From NCBI GenBank assembly GCA_009760855.2, contig WPIO01000126.1:351001-415000 (forward strand): a DNA stretch of 64,000 nucleotides, given 5' to 3'. Positions 61,934-64,000 of this stretch are shown here, one piece after another; the first letter of the stretch is position 1, and each line of letters starts with the position of its first letter. This DNA is from Cristatella mucedo. Taxonomy: Eukaryota; Bryozoa; Phylactolaemata; Cristatellidae. The notes below the pieces were generated by a model. It saw nothing but the letters and a program-made list of their open reading frames with translations, did not search any database and was not told where the DNA came from. A program made the position numbers and the translations under genes.

Positions 61934-63490
61934 ATTGAGAGGGCTCGGCGATTCTTTAATCGATATCCATTCCGATTGAAAAGGAGAAAGCTTGCCTTCT
62001 AGTTTTCCTCACACCGCTCCGTTGACGAGAGACAAGGAGAACATCAAATGCTTATCTTAATAGTAAAACGACACCTTTCACTTGGTTCATTCTCGTGCAT
62101 TGTTTACCTTCATCACTCACCTTCACTTGAAGTAATGTTTCACGCATGAATGCGAGAAAATGGCGCATGCTCTCCTCTCGCGTGCAAGCGCCGGCTAGCG
62201 AATCAACAGTCGACTTTCGTCTGCTGGACAGACGCGCATAATAATGATTGCTATACGACATCAGTCTTTTGTATGGCACCCTTGAAGAACATGATCGCAA
62301 TGCAGGCACTCGCCACTTTGAGTGAAGCAACAATTCTATTGCTATTGACGGTATTCAGCTTCGGCTAGCGCCCGTTTCATGCTAAGAGAAGCATGCGCAT
62401 GGGCGAAAGCGAACACTATGCTCATGCAGAAGCTATTTAGTAAATATTAAATAAATATTATTTAATTAAATAAGCTGCTAGTAAAAATAACAACTCGATT
62501 ATGCACAGATATACAAAGAAAAAAAAAGAAAAAAGATGGGTCCACTGGGGCGCTGTGCAAAAGCGCGCCGCTTGCTGCACTTAGCAATGAGGTGCTCGCG
62601 TTTATGCAGAATGGGCTGAGGTTGACGAAGTTTAGGTTGCATCAGCTTAACCTTCCTTTTTTTTTTTTACCTTTACCCAAGGAGGAAAGTAGCGCTTGCT
62701 AGCCGGCAGAGCTGGAGCGGATGGTGCGGCCACAATTTCTGACCGCTCAGCCAGTCATTCTCCTAGTTCGCCGAAACGAGTGGCAGTCCGCTCCGACCGA
62801 GAGACCGAGAGGCCCAGCGTCTGAGAGCGTCTGTCTGCCCGGGTATTTGGCACGAGCAAGAGAGCGGCTCTGCGACCTGACAATCCTGGCTTAGAATGGC
62901 AGCCGCGCTGTAGCGCCGCCGAGGCGTTCGAGACTGGCTCGTGCCCAACTGGTAGTTCATCTGCAGCATTGAAACTATTGCGCTCTGCCGCTAGAAAAGC
63001 TCCTAGCCTCGCTCTCGGGCGTCACATCGGCACTCTCGGGCGTCCCATCGGCTCCGACTCAGGACAGGATCCGGCCCGGGTGTCGCAGTGTCTGTCGTGT
63101 GCGCTAGGAATAACCTAGAAGCGGCGCTTGTGACCGTACGCTTCGATCGCCTGGGTGATACGGTGAAACTGTGCTACGTACCGAGAGCAAAAGAGATATC
63201 GAATCTTTCACAAGTCTATTCACATTCTGTCGACCACTTGGCACGCATTCGTATGAACGTCGGTCTCTTCGTTGGAAGGGGTAAAAGAAGCCGTAGAAGT
63301 GGGATTGATGCAGGCTTTTAGAAAGCGACTTCAACTGATTACGCTGGCAGCTTATGTCGTCGCCGACTTTCTTTGGCGGCTTCGTGGTCCGCCCTCACGG
63401 GCTGTCTGGCGTGTTTGGCGACAGTCGTGCAGACTGTGCAGGAGAAATGCAATCTGCTTTTGCGTGCACTCTACGATCGCGCCGTTACAG
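61933..63490. other. 5' flank or intron of the Ig-domain gene
   Basis: Includes a 21-bp tandem duplicate (CTCTCGGGCGTC...CATCGGC) at about 63012-63052 and GC-rich DNA that may be promoter. A frame at 63308 (MQAFRKRLQLITLAAYVV) looks signal-peptide-like, but its donor would be weak. Confidence 0.3.
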
Positions 63491-63949
63491 GCAGTGTGGT
63501 GAACGTAGCAGGACCTAGCGCTGACGTAGACACTACTGCTACTGTAGCCTGTCGAATCATATCGCAGCGAACGAACGAGGACGTGGCGTGGTATGCGAGG
63601 AACGCCACGTCCGATAGCACGGCTCCTGGAGCCGGCGCTCTAGACTCGCAGATCTTGACAGGCTCGACAGGAGACAATAAGCCAGGTATGTGCTCGAGTG
63701 ACTGTGCGCGGCTCGTCGCCAACGGGTCGACAGAGAGCCAGCCGTGGTGGGGTAATGCCACCTACAAGCCCGGCTGGCTGCTTGCATTCAACCAAACTCG
63801 AATGCTAAAATACATCTCGACAAGATGGAGGAATTACTACTACTTGACAATTACTCAATTCGGCAGAAGTGACGACGGCCTCTACTACTGTCGCTTCGGA
63901 TGCAATAGCGACGCCTGCGAGTCGGAGCCGACCAGGTTGAGTTCCGTGG
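63491..63949 (+). CDS. Immunoglobulin V-set-like domain exon
   Basis: An uninterrupted 459-nt frame ends at GTGG|GTGAGT. The acceptor CGCGCCGTTACAG gives phase 2 entry, though the frame stays open back to 63322, so the true 5' end could be earlier. Ig hallmarks in order: B-strand Cys in TVACRI, core Trp in VAWYA, and YYLTITQFGRSDDGLYYCRF with the D-x-G-x-Y-x-C motif. Extra cysteines (MCSSDC; FGCNSDAC) suggest additional disulfides. N-glycosylation sequons occur at NAT, NGST, NAT and NQT, so it is probably extracellular. The spacing between the two canonical cysteines is long (about 115 residues), because of a Ser/Gly-rich insert. The rest of the gene is beyond the window. Confidence 0.75.
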
Positions 63950-64000
63950 GTGAGTATTTAACGAAGAGGGGCGGCTGGGGGTATTTTTCACCCCGAAGAT

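Overview
The window is animal nuclear DNA. It has short coding exons with GT-AG introns, animal-specific gene families (ICAP-1, and the MYCBP2/Highwire/RPM-1 ubiquitin ligase), immunoglobulin-fold coding sequence, many dinucleotide microsatellites, and a heavy load of decayed retro- and DNA transposons. The ICAP-1 and MYCBP2 reconstructions are clearly orthologous but divergent, which suits an invertebrate, possibly an early-branching one. I cannot name the species. There are no operons, CRISPR arrays or prokaryotic features.

Genes. Most exons lack an ATG, so I rebuilt them from splice sites and phase. (1) Minus strand, 8391 down to 4420 and beyond: six exons of an unrecognised nuclear-type protein with poly-Ala and poly-Gly runs, a sumoylation-type VKEEP site, a SUMO-interaction-type motif next to acidic residues, and a charged helical region. 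(2) Minus strand, 38511 to 28005: a complete five-exon ICAP-1 (ITGB1BP1)-like PTB-domain gene of 199 codons, with TE-filled introns. (3) Plus strand, about 47326 to 51321: the last exons of a MYCBP2/PHR gene, with the RING domain and both relay cysteines of the RCR ligase module, a stop codon and a poly(A) signal. (4) Plus strand, 63491-63949: one exon encoding a V-set-like immunoglobulin domain of a gene that runs off the window.

Repeats. Two L2/CR1-group LINE families dominate. LINE-A ends in a stem-loop plus ATT-rich tail. LINE-B ends near TGTGAGTGCGCTATACAAA. A tRNA-derived SINE (SINE-A, about 170 bp, perfect B box) has about a dozen copies. A shorter SINE (SINE-B, about 110 bp) joins a tRNA-like B box to the LINE-A tail. 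DNA-transposon fossils include two DUF4371-type hAT transposases (41-42.4 and 55.6-57.4 kb), a Harbinger transposase (26.1-26.5 kb), a Tc1/mariner transposase (32 kb) and two short pogo/Tigger-like elements with matching TIRs (34.1 and 39.4 kb). A LINE with a probable restriction-like endonuclease C-terminus lies at 61.3-61.7 kb. Insertions are often nested, most clearly at 51.6-55.4 and 34.9-37.4 kb.

Layout: 0-4 kb LINE-A debris and a 14-bp minisatellite; 4.4-8.4 kb gene 1; 9-24 kb LINE-A/LINE-B remnants, GC-rich islands and unassigned DNA; 24-27.8 kb SINEs, LINE-B and Harbinger; 28-38.5 kb ICAP-1 with intronic TEs; 39-46.7 kb pogo, hAT and SINEs; 47.3-51.4 kb MYCBP2 3' end; 51.6-57.4 kb nested TE block; 57.5-63 kb mostly unassigned with the endonuclease LINE; 63.5 kb to the end, the Ig gene. 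The genes do not form a pathway.
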